Assembly: GCA_020431945.1 (NCBI GenBank)
Contig: JAGQHH010000271.1
Location: 1-39,947, forward strand
Direction: 5' to 3'
Source of the DNA: Cyanobacteria bacterium HKST-UBA02
Lineage (GTDB): Bacteria > Cyanobacteriota > Vampirovibrionia > Obscuribacterales > Obscuribacteraceae
Length of the DNA: 39,947 bases
The notes beneath the pieces were generated by a model. That model did not search any database and had not been told where the DNA came from. It saw only the letters and a list, made by a program, of their open reading frames with translations. Below are positions 17,245 through 26,200 of the stretch, one piece after another; within the stretch, counting starts at the first letter, position 1; each line of letters opens with the position of its first letter. The position numbers and the translations under genes were made by a program.

Positions 17245-18168
17245 ATGACGAGCAAAGATATTCCTGATTCCCTCAAGAGTGAGGAGAAGAAGCTGGAGCT
17301 TCTTTTCAATACCCGCCAGAGAGGGCGCGAGCCCATCGCATCCCTGGAGGGAGTACACCCTTTTCTGGCCACCGAAGGTATCCTACCTAAGACCTATCAT
17401 CTCGTCGCCCAGGGCGACTCGTGGTTCGACTACCCCGGCGACGACCTGATCAATTACCTCAGGGACAGGCACGGACACAAGATAGACAACATCGCTGTCG
17501 CCGGCTCGACTCTCAACGACATCGTTTATGGTCCGGTCCCGAAGAACTGGCTCGGCATCCCGCAGTCCGACGACGTCTCGCGAATTCAGGAGCTTCACTT
17601 CCTGATCTGGAAGCAAGAGCCGGTGGGAGTTCTTCTATCGGGCGGAGGCAACGACATCGCCGGTCCGGAGTTCTTTCAGCTCATCAACAACGCTCTTTCG
17701 AGTCTGGAGAACCCCAATACGGAAGTCGTTCAGGGCATCATGACCGAGACGTTCAAAAAGGCTTACCATGACCTGATCGCGGAAATCATATCCTCCTGCA
17801 AGGCACTCGCCCTCACGCCGCATATTTTTGTCCACGGCTATGACTATCCGTTCCCGGATGGCAGGGGCGTCACCATGTTCAATGTCATTGGACCCTGGTT
17901 CCACGATACTTTCAATAAAAAGAACTACCCGCTCAAATCCAAGAATGACCTGAAGGCGCGGTATCGAATCACCAGGGTGATCATCGATTCGTTCAATGAG
18001 ATGCTGGCGTCTCTGGAGGTAGACTTCCGGGGCATCGTTCATCACGTTGATTTGAGAGGTACGCTTCCGAAGATCGAGGACTGGGCCAACGAGCTTCATC
18101 CGACGACAGAGGGCTTCGAGACCCTGTCGGACAAGTTCAATCTGGAGATTCACAAAGTCCTGGGCTAG
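17245..18168 (+). CDS. SGNH/GDSL-type hydrolase, cytoplasmic
   Basis: A 307-residue protein; the ATG has GGAG about 8 nt upstream and is preferred to a TTG 24 nt earlier. SGNH blocks are visible: block I AQGDSWFD with nucleophile Ser59, block II AGST (87-90), block III SGGGNDIAG (132-140, oxyanion Asn136) and block V NELHPTTEG with His285; Asn282 sits where an Asp is common. SGNH enzymes hydrolyse esters of lipids, sugars or acylated polymers; the substrate cannot be told here. There is no signal peptide. It converges on the lysozyme gene, and its upstream gap contains an ATATGGGGGAA motif (17161-17171) that recurs elsewhere in the window. Confidence 0.82.
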   Translation: MTSKDIPDSLKSEEKKLELLFNTRQRGREPIASLEGVHPFLATEGILPKTYHLVAQGDSWFDYPGDDLINYLRDRHGHKIDNIAVAGSTLNDIVYGPVPKNWLGIPQSDDVSRIQELHFLIWKQEPVGVLLSGGGNDIAGPEFFQLINNALSSLENPNTEVVQGIMTETFKKAYHDLIAEIISSCKALALTPHIFVHGYDYPFPDGRGVTMFNVIGPWFHDTFNKKNYPLKSKNDLKARYRITRVIIDSFNEMLASLEVDFRGIVHHVDLRGTLPKIEDWANELHPTTEGFETLSDKFNLEIHKVLG

Positions 18169-18254
18169 AGCCGGAGCATTCGCATCAACGAGTGCAGCAA
18201 TTGCTGGCTGCTGAGGCCCGCAAGCGTAAAAAGTAGAGTTATCGCTGACCGATC

Positions 18255-18824
18255 TCAGCCCGGAATTGCAGTGGTCACGCCGGCCAGGGTCAGGGCACCG
18301 ACGAGGCTCTTGTCGTCGGTGCCGGTTTTGCTGATCAGGACATCACCTGTGAGATAGTAGAGCGCTTCGGTGGCGCGCCGCCGCCAGAGCCCCAGGCGCT
18401 TCTTCTTTGGTTTGCCGGAGTATATATAAAGTAGGAAAGCAGCCGCCGCGTCTTTCTTGAGACCGGCTCGGTGAAACTTTCCCGGCGACCCCTTCGGTCC
18501 CCAGGCATATTCATTGTTGTAAAAGAACGCGAGTGCCGCGGCGAATTCCTGCTCGGTGCGATTCGGAATCAGCTTGTGGAGCCGGATGGCTCTGGGTTGA
18601 ATGTCCCTGGTGAAGAGCTGGTTCACTTCCTTCAGGGTCAAGCCGTTCTTGAATCTTCCTTTCTCTCGCTCGAGGCGGGTCAGCTTGTGCCCCCGGCCGA
18701 TGGTATAGATGCCATTGGGATCGGCCTTGCCATGGTACTCATAATATCGCCCCTGCTTCTCCCCGCTCAGGCCCTCGTAGGCGTGAATGATTTCGATCGT
18801 ATCCTCGGGTATGTCAATCAGCAT
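18255..18824 (-). CDS. T4-type lysozyme (glycoside hydrolase 24-like)
   Basis: A 189-residue protein. The ATG at 18824 follows GGGAG with about 10-nt spacing; a longer form from 18878 adds an unlikely basic leader. The GH24 catalytic triad pattern is present: Glu17 (AYEGL), Asp35 (ADPNG) and Thr41 (YTIGRGH). The typical C-terminal WRRRATEALYY motif follows. It cleaves the peptidoglycan glycan backbone. There is no signal peptide and no holin next to it, so it may be a domesticated phage endolysin or need another route out of the cytoplasm. The last 25 residues are Gly/Ala/Thr-rich. Confidence 0.82.
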   Translation of the reverse strand: MLIDIPEDTIEIIHAYEGLSGEKQGRYYEYHGKADPNGIYTIGRGHKLTRLEREKGRFKNGLTLKEVNQLFTRDIQPRAIRLHKLIPNRTEQEFAAALAFFYNNEYAWGPKGSPGKFHRAGLKKDAAAAFLLYIYSGKPKKKRLGLWRRRATEALYYLTGDVLISKTGTDDKSLVGALTLAGVTTAIPG

Positions 18825-18960
18825 GTGGCGTGTCTCCCTTCGCTGGTATCGAGAACGACACCAAAATGCGGTCAGCATGCCATTTCTATCACGGAAGACC
18901 GGCGCTCGGTCGCGCGCCGCGGAAAGAATACCCGAATGGGGGAAAGTTGCCAGTTGGTGC

Positions 18961-20424
18961 TTACCGCCTCGACCCGAGCTTTCCTTCGATTCTCTTCAAG
19001 ACAGCCTTGGGTTGAAGCTCCAGGAATGATCGCTCCTCAATTTCCAGGGGCTCTTTCTTTTCGAGGAGCTTGTCTTCCAGTTTGACTGCTTCTCGCATAA
19101 GATCTGCTGCCTTTTTCAAGTCTCCCTTCCGCTCCGAAATCTCTCCCAGGAAGTAGTAAGCATCGCCAAGACGTCCTCTGAATCGATTCGAATCTTTGAA
19201 TTTGTGAGAGGCTTCGATTGCTCTCTCGAATGCATCGGCGGCCTCTTGAGTCTTACCAAGGGCCAGGAGCGACATTCCCAGCATCTCATTGGCGCTGATA
19301 TGCTCTTCCAGAACGCCCTGCCTTTCTTCCATCAGGGCAAGGAGATTCCGAAACTGAATTACTGCCCTCTTGTAGTTCTTATGAAGGTACTGATATTTGG
19401 CAAGTTTGAAAGTCTCGGCTTCAGCGATATCGTATTCGTCCATCGCAGAAGCGACCACGATCAGTTTGGCCGCTTCCTGGACATAGAACGAATATGGAGC
19501 AAAATCAAACAGGTCGTCTACCAGGTCTCTCTGGAGTTGAAGCCTATCTTGCTTAGAAACACGTGCCTTCTCAGCTTTGGCTATGGCCTGATAATAAAGG
19601 GAGAGCCCCTTCTCCGTTTCTTTGTTGTTTAAGAGCTCAGTGGCCTTCTTTTGGGTCTCTTGCCAGTCGGTCTGGTTGTTCACCCAGTACCAGCTTGCTC
19701 CCAGGACCCCTGCCGTGAGGATACAGGACACCAGGGACGGTATTACCCACATCGGCAGTACTTTCCCAAGACCGGGACTGCGAACGCTCTTCGAGACGGG
19801 CGTCAGCCAGGTGACGAGCTCGAAGGTTATGAACTCTCGCACTCTGTCCGGGACCTGATCTTCTTCTTCCACGTCTGTTACATGGACAACAGTTTGCTCG
19901 TGCAGGCGCTCTGTGGTGACGGAGATCTTGAATTGCCCATCTTCTTCTTTGACCGCAAGAATGTCATAGATGCCATGCGGACCGTTGACTCTGTAATTGA
20001 ACGGAAGCGTCTTTTGCTTTTCCAGCTCTTGAGCAGCCTTGAACAGAGCAATCAGCTCGTCGGCTCCTCGATGGGGAAGATTTTTGCAGGGTTCTAGCTC
20101 TAACTCGCTCAGGATAGTCCGCAATTGATTGCTTACAAAAAGCGCTGTTACAGAGGCGGCTTTCTTGAATTCATCGAGATCGGCTTCCTGAGTCTCTTCC
20201 TCCGTTTTGACCTTGAGGCGGATGTTCTTGTCCGTGACCTCTACCGATATTTCCAGAGTGTGCGAGGGGGCGAGCTCGTAGATAGTCTTGATTGGCGCGT
20301 GCTTGGGATCCGTCAGCCTCTTCAAGTCTGACCGAATGGTCTCGAGTATCGCGCACGGATTCATAGGGTTACCATAAAGATTGTCTTCCACCTCGCCACC
20401 TCGTCCGGGATGAGACGAGGGCAT
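18961..20424 (-). CDS. Membrane-anchored TPR protein
   Basis: Up to 487 residues; Met21 (20364) is an equally good start and neither has a clear ribosome site. The N-terminal 210 residues are soluble alpha/beta with two related segments (SHTLEISVEVTDKNIRLKVK near 54-73; QFKISVTTERLHEQTVVHVT near 164-183), which suggests a duplicated domain. A single TM segment follows (about 226-248), then TPR helices to the end (for example LLALGKTQEAADAFERAIE and YFLGEISERKGDLKKAADLM). I do not recognise the N-terminal domain. It is divergent from the response-regulator and kinase genes and likely a scaffold at the membrane. Confidence 0.75.
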   Translation of the reverse strand: MPSSHPGRGGEVEDNLYGNPMNPCAILETIRSDLKRLTDPKHAPIKTIYELAPSHTLEISVEVTDKNIRLKVKTEEETQEADLDEFKKAASVTALFVSNQLRTILSELELEPCKNLPHRGADELIALFKAAQELEKQKTLPFNYRVNGPHGIYDILAVKEEDGQFKISVTTERLHEQTVVHVTDVEEEDQVPDRVREFITFELVTWLTPVSKSVRSPGLGKVLPMWVIPSLVSCILTAGVLGASWYWVNNQTDWQETQKKATELLNNKETEKGLSLYYQAIAKAEKARVSKQDRLQLQRDLVDDLFDFAPYSFYVQEAAKLIVVASAMDEYDIAEAETFKLAKYQYLHKNYKRAVIQFRNLLALMEERQGVLEEHISANEMLGMSLLALGKTQEAADAFERAIEASHKFKDSNRFRGRLGDAYYFLGEISERKGDLKKAADLMREAVKLEDKLLEKKEPLEIEERSFLELQPKAVLKRIEGKLGSRR

Positions 20425-20476
20425 CTAAGGATAAAAAGGTAGAAGCGGGCAAAGATGCAAATATTCGATTTTTCGG

Positions 20477-20500
20477 GGTCCCTCAGACTCGCGAGGGACC
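20477..20500. promoter_or_regulatory. Inverted repeat in divergent region
   Basis: GGTCCCTC-AGACTCGC-GAGGGACC gives an 8-bp stem with 8-nt loop, midway between the TPR gene and the response-regulator gene. It may be an operator or a leader hairpin. Confidence 0.4.
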
Positions 20501-20519
20501 TGTCGGCCGCTAATAAGTC

Positions 20520-20549
20520 TTGCAAGGTTTTGCTACCGGGCCTTATTAT
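20520..20549 (+). promoter_or_regulatory. Candidate sigma70-type promoter
   Basis: TTGCAA (20520-20525) and TATTAT (20544-20549) with 18-bp spacing, about 100 bp before the response-regulator start and just downstream of the inverted repeat. Pattern match only. Confidence 0.35.
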
Positions 20550-20649
20550 ATTAAACATCCCAGGTATCTCACGAGAAACTCCCCCAGAAGGGTATCAATT
20601 CCTCGAAAAGGGGTGAAAAGCCCGTCCATTGCCCGCTAACCGGCTCGCG

Positions 20650-21327
20650 ATGATGAGAAAAGACCGCAACACTCCAGTCTCAGTGCTCCTTGTGGATGAC
20701 CATCCTGGTCTCAGCAAGCAGACTGCCAGCCTGAGCCTGGTAAAAGATCTGAAGGTCGTCGCTCTGGTGGACCGCCCTGCGAAGGCTCTCGAGGCTTTCG
20801 AGCGCCTCAGACCGGATATTGTTGTTCTTGCTTGCAAGACGGCGGGAATCGATGCGGTAGAGCTGGTTCGAGATATGTGCCGGCAGTTCGACGGTGCTCA
20901 GGTGATCTTGCTTGTAGAGCGCTACAATCCTTACATCATGACCAGCGCCATGGAGGCCGGGGTCCGGGGGATCTGCCTGAAGAGTACCAGCTCTCGCCGG
21001 ATTAGAGTCGGGATCGATTGCATTTTGAAAGGCGAAGTGTGGTTCGACGAAGGGCTCCTCAAGCCGCTCATCACGGACACCTGCAAGGCTGCCGGGCTTC
21101 CCGAAGATACTGAGCAAGGTTCCGACCCCACCGATGTAGTACTTACCGACAGACAGAGACACATCCTGAGCCTGGTCTCCCAGGGGTATTCGAACAAGAA
21201 AATCGGTGCATCGATGTTCCTCAGCCACGAGACCGTCAAGTCGCATCTTCAGCGCATTATGGATCGCCTCGCTGCTCGCGACCGTACAGAAGCTGTGGTG
21301 AAAGCCATCCGGCTCAATCTGATCTAG
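20650..21327 (+). CDS. NarL/FixJ-type regulator with phospho-acceptor Asp missing
   Basis: A 225-residue protein (start at 20650 or 20653; no strong ribosome site). The receiver domain (12-135) keeps the acidic pair Asp16-Asp17 (VDDHPG) and a conserved Lys in GICLKSTS, but the strand that should end in Asp reads PDIVVLACK, with Ala61 in place of the phospho-acceptor. The LuxR-type HTH is intact (LTDRQRHILSLVSQGYSNKKIG ... HETVKSHLQRIMDRL). The receiver thus cannot be phosphorylated in the usual way, and control could be by ligand, partner protein or Ser/Thr phosphorylation. The Ser/Thr kinase gene follows 60 nt later on the same strand. Confidence 0.85.
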   Translation: MMRKDRNTPVSVLLVDDHPGLSKQTASLSLVKDLKVVALVDRPAKALEAFERLRPDIVVLACKTAGIDAVELVRDMCRQFDGAQVILLVERYNPYIMTSAMEAGVRGICLKSTSSRRIRVGIDCILKGEVWFDEGLLKPLITDTCKAAGLPEDTEQGSDPTDVVLTDRQRHILSLVSQGYSNKKIGASMFLSHETVKSHLQRIMDRLAARDRTEAVVKAIRLNLI

Positions 21328-21387
21328 ACATGATGCTCGGCCAAGCAAGAGTTTCGAACGCGTCGACCCCTCGAGCATGACACGCTC

Positions 21388-23169
21388 ATGACTAAAGAGC
21401 GCCGCCAGAAAGAATCTGAAAAGGATCGGACTGAGCTCGTAGAATCGCTCGAGACCGCTGCCGACGAGCGATTCGTCGGGGCCGAGCCCCTCTACGAAGA
21501 AGAAAGGGAGCTTATAGTCGGCAGCGCCATCGAAGACCGCTATGAGATCCTCGCTCTTATAGGTGAAGGTGGCGTCGGCACTGTCTACCGGGCCAGGCAC
21601 CTCTTGCTGGACAAGATTGTCGCTATAAAGTTCTTGCTTCCCGCACTGGCAAAGGAAAAGCGTGCCATCGAGCGCTTCAAGCTCGAAGCAGAAGCGAACT
21701 GTCATCTGACTCATTCGAGCATTGTCGCTGTTCGCGAATATGGAATTTCGCAGGGACGCCCTTTTCTAGTCATGGACTATATCGAAGGAACCTCGCTCCG
21801 GGAGATGCTGGAGGCGGGATCGAAGCTTTCGGAAAAGCAGATCATCGAAGCTCTGCTTCCTGTCCTGGAGGGGCTCGGATATGCGCACAAACAGGGGATC
21901 ATCCACCGGGACATCAAGCCAGCCAACATCATGATCTGCGAGGACGGCGGCGCGAAGACCTCGAAGATCCTGGATTTCGGAATTGCCAAGATCGTCGAGC
22001 TGGACGCCAATGAGAATCGCGGTCTCACAAGGACCGGGGAGATCTTCGGGACCCCGGCATACATGAGCCCGGAGCAGTGTTATGGAAAGCGTATCGGTGT
22101 CACTGCCGATATCTACTCCATCGGTTGCGTACTCTACGAGCTGGTCACCGGTCGCGCTCCCTTCGACGGGGAGAGCGCTCTGGAGATCTTCATGAGGCAC
22201 GTGAATGATCCGGTGCCGGCGATGGCTAAGGGAGCTGCCTCGAAGAATTTCGAGACGGTAATCTCCCGATGCCTCGAGAAGGACGAAGTATTACGATATC
22301 AAACAGTAGAAGAATTGAAAAATGATTTGGTGGCTGTCGTGGATGGTCAGCCGATTACGATTCGGAAGAAGCCGCTCAAGGCGGACAGAAAGCGGAAGTT
22401 GATAGTGGCCGCTGCTTGTCTGGTTCTATTGGTTGCTGGTATTGCGGGAGCTTTCTTTCAGCAGCCGAAGTGGCGTCAATCGCTAATTCGCGCGCAAGCG
22501 GCGCAGGAACTGAAGGACTTTAGCGAGCGCAGGCGCCTGACTAATCTGGCGTTGGAAAGCGCCCAGAAGGAGGGTATCTCGGATGAGGACTTGATGCGTC
22601 TCTATGAGAAGGTCAGCATCGCGAACCGGGATGTAAGTGACTTTCGACGTGAGCTGGAGGCTGATGCGCAGTACATTGCTCTGGCCAGGAAGCTTGGCAA
22701 GATCAAGGAAGAAGAAGATATGCGCATCATGCTTGCTCAGGTAGAGCTAAAACATGGTGATAGAAAGAAGGCAATAGACAATCTAAAGGCGCTTGAAGCT
22801 AGCTTGATAAAGACGCGAAGTCCATCTTTTGCCGGACTGTGTACGGTTTACTGGCTACTCGGCCGAGCTTCCTTCGAGGACGGCGACCTTGAGAAAGCTG
22901 CGGATTTCCTAAAGAAGAGTATCCGACAGGTAAACGACTCGCATTTCGATGACTATCAAGGCATCCTGGGAAGCGACTATTACACACTGGCACTGATCTA
23001 TCAAAAGAGCGGTGATCTTGAGTCGGCCTATAAGTTCATTCGGCTAGCAAAAAACATAGAGGGTGCTGTGGTGGAGTTGCGTGAGAAAGACCACTTCGAT
23101 CGAAACTTCCTTTCTATGCCTATCAGTGAAAAATTGGCGGAGATTAAGTCAGGCATTGACGGGAAGTAG
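21388..23169 (+). CDS. Transmembrane Ser/Thr kinase with TPR sensor
   Basis: A 593-residue protein. A charged N-terminal stretch (1-50) precedes a canonical Hanks-type kinase (52-320): GEGGVG (59-64), Lys81, HRDIKPAN (173-180), DFG (196-198) and GTPAYMSPEQ (221-230). Basic residues lead into a single TM (about 338-357), then TPR-like helices (about 365-590, for example GDLEKAADFLKKSIRQ, GDLESAYKFIRLAKN). This is the bacterial PknB-like layout with the usual PASTA domains replaced by TPRs outside the membrane. No clear ribosome site precedes the ATG. Its position 60 nt after the Asp-less NarL protein suggests they work together; phosphorylation of that protein is a guess. Confidence 0.9.
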   Translation: MTKERRQKESEKDRTELVESLETAADERFVGAEPLYEEERELIVGSAIEDRYEILALIGEGGVGTVYRARHLLLDKIVAIKFLLPALAKEKRAIERFKLEAEANCHLTHSSIVAVREYGISQGRPFLVMDYIEGTSLREMLEAGSKLSEKQIIEALLPVLEGLGYAHKQGIIHRDIKPANIMICEDGGAKTSKILDFGIAKIVELDANENRGLTRTGEIFGTPAYMSPEQCYGKRIGVTADIYSIGCVLYELVTGRAPFDGESALEIFMRHVNDPVPAMAKGAASKNFETVISRCLEKDEVLRYQTVEELKNDLVAVVDGQPITIRKKPLKADRKRKLIVAAACLVLLVAGIAGAFFQQPKWRQSLIRAQAAQELKDFSERRRLTNLALESAQKEGISDEDLMRLYEKVSIANRDVSDFRRELEADAQYIALARKLGKIKEEEDMRIMLAQVELKHGDRKKAIDNLKALEASLIKTRSPSFAGLCTVYWLLGRASFEDGDLEKAADFLKKSIRQVNDSHFDDYQGILGSDYYTLALIYQKSGDLESAYKFIRLAKNIEGAVVELREKDHFDRNFLSMPISEKLAEIKSGIDGK

Positions 23170-23180
23170 TGTTTAAAATG

Positions 23181-23212
23181 ACCCCAGGAGGAATCTAAGT
23201 TCCTCCTGGGGT
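23181..23212. terminator. Strong bidirectional hairpin terminator
   Basis: A perfect 13-bp stem, ACCCCAGGAGGAA / TTCCTCCTGGGGT, with loop TCTAAG, between two convergent genes (stops at 23169 and 23244). The T-run is short on both sides (tttaaaa on the left), so its efficiency is uncertain. Confidence 0.75.
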
Positions 23213-23243
23213 GAAAGCGTACAACTGAACTCAGGGTTTAGGC

Positions 23244-26200
23244 TTAACTATTGCCTTTCCCGTATTGACCTCTATCGGTACCACCAGCCAGCCCCAGGGG
23301 ATCCCTGAAGTTGAGAGGGCTGTTGTAGGCGTACTGATACAGGTTCAGCCCATCCTCATAGCCGAGCGGGTCGGGCTGGAGGAAGCGGCCGATTGCCGGC
23401 TTGTAGTGCCGGTTCTTGTAGTAGTAGAGGCCGGTCTCCGGGTCGAAGCGCTGCCCGGTGTACCCGATGGAGGTACCGGACATCGCGGCGCACTGCCCGA
23501 AGGGATCGTAGGCGAAGCTGGCGACCACGGCACCGGTGTCGTCGGTGGTTGCCACCACCGAGCCGAGCTTCTCCTGGTGCAGATAGGTCGGGTCGTCGCT
23601 TGCATCCAGCTCGATGAGAGCGTCATCGAGACCGGACCCGTAGACGATGCGCCGGGCGAAGTTGCCCGAGCCGTCATAATCGGCGATACGCTGGAAGCCC
23701 GAATAGATGAAGCGGGTCTTGGTGCCGCCCACATCCTTCTGTGCCTGACGGCGCATCGGATCGTAGAGATACGTCGACGTGGTGGTGCCGTCGTCAGCCT
23801 CGATGAGCTGATTTTCGGTGTCGTAGGTGTAGTCGAAGACACCGTCATCGACGAGGCAGCCGTTGTTGTTGTAAGAATGGCTCACCGACGCTACGCTCGG
23901 GTACTGGTTCAGGCTGTTGGCGCTGCCGTAGCTGATGCTGCTGCCGACAGTGGGATGCCAGAGGAAGGCGGAGTTGTCGACACCCTTGCTGGTCAGCTCG
24001 TGGGCCGAGTTGTAGCCGTAGGTGAATTCCACCGATGAGCTGTCGAATGTGTGCTCGATGCTGCTCAGGTCGTCGTCGAGCTCGTAGGCGAGGTCGGTGA
24101 CCACGCCATTGTCGAAGGTCAGCTTCGTGCGCCGGGAGAGCTTGTCGTACTCGATGGCGCAGGCAGAGCCGGTGGCGCCGTTGAGCTTGACGTCGGTGAG
24201 GCGGTTGAGCTTGTCATAGACGTATTCGACATAGAAGCTATCCGGGTAGGTGAGCCGGGTCACGTTGCCGTTGGCGTCGAGCTGGTAGGAGACTTCCTTG
24301 CTGTCGGGGTACTCTTCGCTGACCAGCCGACCGGCGGTGTCGAAGGTGTAATCGAACTGACCGGATGCCGGATTGCCGGACACCGTCGGGGTCGACACGC
24401 TGGTCCTGCGACCGGCGAGATCGTATCCGTAAGTGACCACCGCCATGCCGTCCGGGTCCTTCTGCGTCATTCTGTTGAGCGCGTCGAAGGTGAAGTCGAT
24501 GACGTCGGCGTTGCGAGTCCGTTTGCTTGTGACGTTGCCGTTGGCGTCATAGGTGAGCTGCTCGTATGTGGCATCTTCGAAGGTGGTCTTCTTGAGCCGG
24601 TCGAAGCCGTCATACTCGTAGTCGGTGACGTTGCCTTCAGCATCCTCGACGCTGGCGAGCACGCCATTGTCGGTATAGGTCCGGGTCACCGCCGTATTGT
24701 TGGCGGGATCTTTTTCGGTGACCACGCGGGCCATGGCGTCGTAGGTGTACTCAGTGACGCGGGACTCGGCGTCGGTGCGCTTCCAGAGCCGCCGCATGTT
24801 GTTGTAGGTATAAGTCGTGACATGACCGGAGGGATCGGTGATGGTGCTGACGATGTTGTCGATCTGATAGGCGGTCGTTACCGTCTGCCAGGGGTTGCTG
24901 ACGTCGCCGGTCTCCTTCTCGATCTTGGTCTGGTTGCCGTTGGCATCGTAGGTGAACTTGGTCTGATAGCTCAGGGGCGACGGTGCCGTGACCTTGGTCC
25001 GCCGGCGGCAATCGTCATATTCGAAGGTGGTGGCGTTGCCGCGCGGGTCGGTCACCGTGGTGACATTGCCGACGCTGTCATAGCCGTACTCGGTTTCGAG
25101 GTTGAGACGCCCGGTGCCGTAGTCGACAGTGACTCTGTCGAGGAGCTCTTTCACCGAGTCGTACTCGAACTTCGTGACGATGCCGGTCTCGTCGGTGCGT
25201 GTCAGGACCTGACCGCGAGTGTTGTAGGTGAACGACACCGTAGGCGTGCTGCCCCCGATTGCCGTCCGCTCGACCTTGGTCAGGGTGCCGGTGCTGGCGT
25301 CATAAGTGTAGGTCGTGGTGTTGTTGCGACCGTCCTTCGCCGTGGCGACCTTGTTCCAGGTGCTGTGGTAGGTGAACTCGTTGACGATGTCCGAGAGTCC
25401 GGAGCCGCTCTTGGCCTGCTTCGTGACTTTGGTGACGTTGTCGTTGGCGTCGTACTCCACGAGGACCTTATCGCCTTCCGGCGCCGTGCGGCTGACCATG
25501 CGGTTCAGACCGTCATAGACGAAGACCGTCTCGTTGCCCAGAGGGTCGATGTGTTTGGTGGTGCTGCCGAAACGGTTCAGGTGCCAGACCTGCGAGTCTC
25601 CGTTCGGAGTCTCCTCCTCGCCTCGCGGACCGGCGATGTAGTACTTCCAGAGGTTGCTGTAGGCGTCCAGCTGCTCCTTGACTCGACCGAGCGAGTCGTA
25701 GGTGTTGGTGGCGATGGGCGAGGTCGGATTGACCGGATGGAAGTACTTGATCATCCGGTTGGCGCTGTCGTACTCGTAGTCGATGGACTCGCCTTCCGGG
25801 TCTTCGTAGCCGGTGAGGTTGCCGTCGCCATCATAGGTGAAAGCGATCGAGCGCCCGTTGCCGTCCGAGACACTGGTGATGCGGTCCCCCGTATAGCTGA
25901 GCGACAGGGTCCTGCCCAGACCGTTGGTGATGCTGGTGAGCTTGCCGCTTGTATAGGTATAGGTGATGGTCACCCCTTCCGGGAACACGATGGTGGCGAT
26001 GTCTCCATCGGAGTTGAAGTTGTACTCCACTCCCTGGGGCGTGGTCATCGTATAGGTGCCGGACAGAACCAGGTCATTGCTGACATTGAGCGGTCTGGCA
26101 TAGCTGCCGTCCGGGAGCTTGACGAAAGTGACCTTCTTGCCGTTGGTCTCGACATTGACGATGTTGCCGGTGGCCTGGTCGGTGAACCACTTGTTGACGA

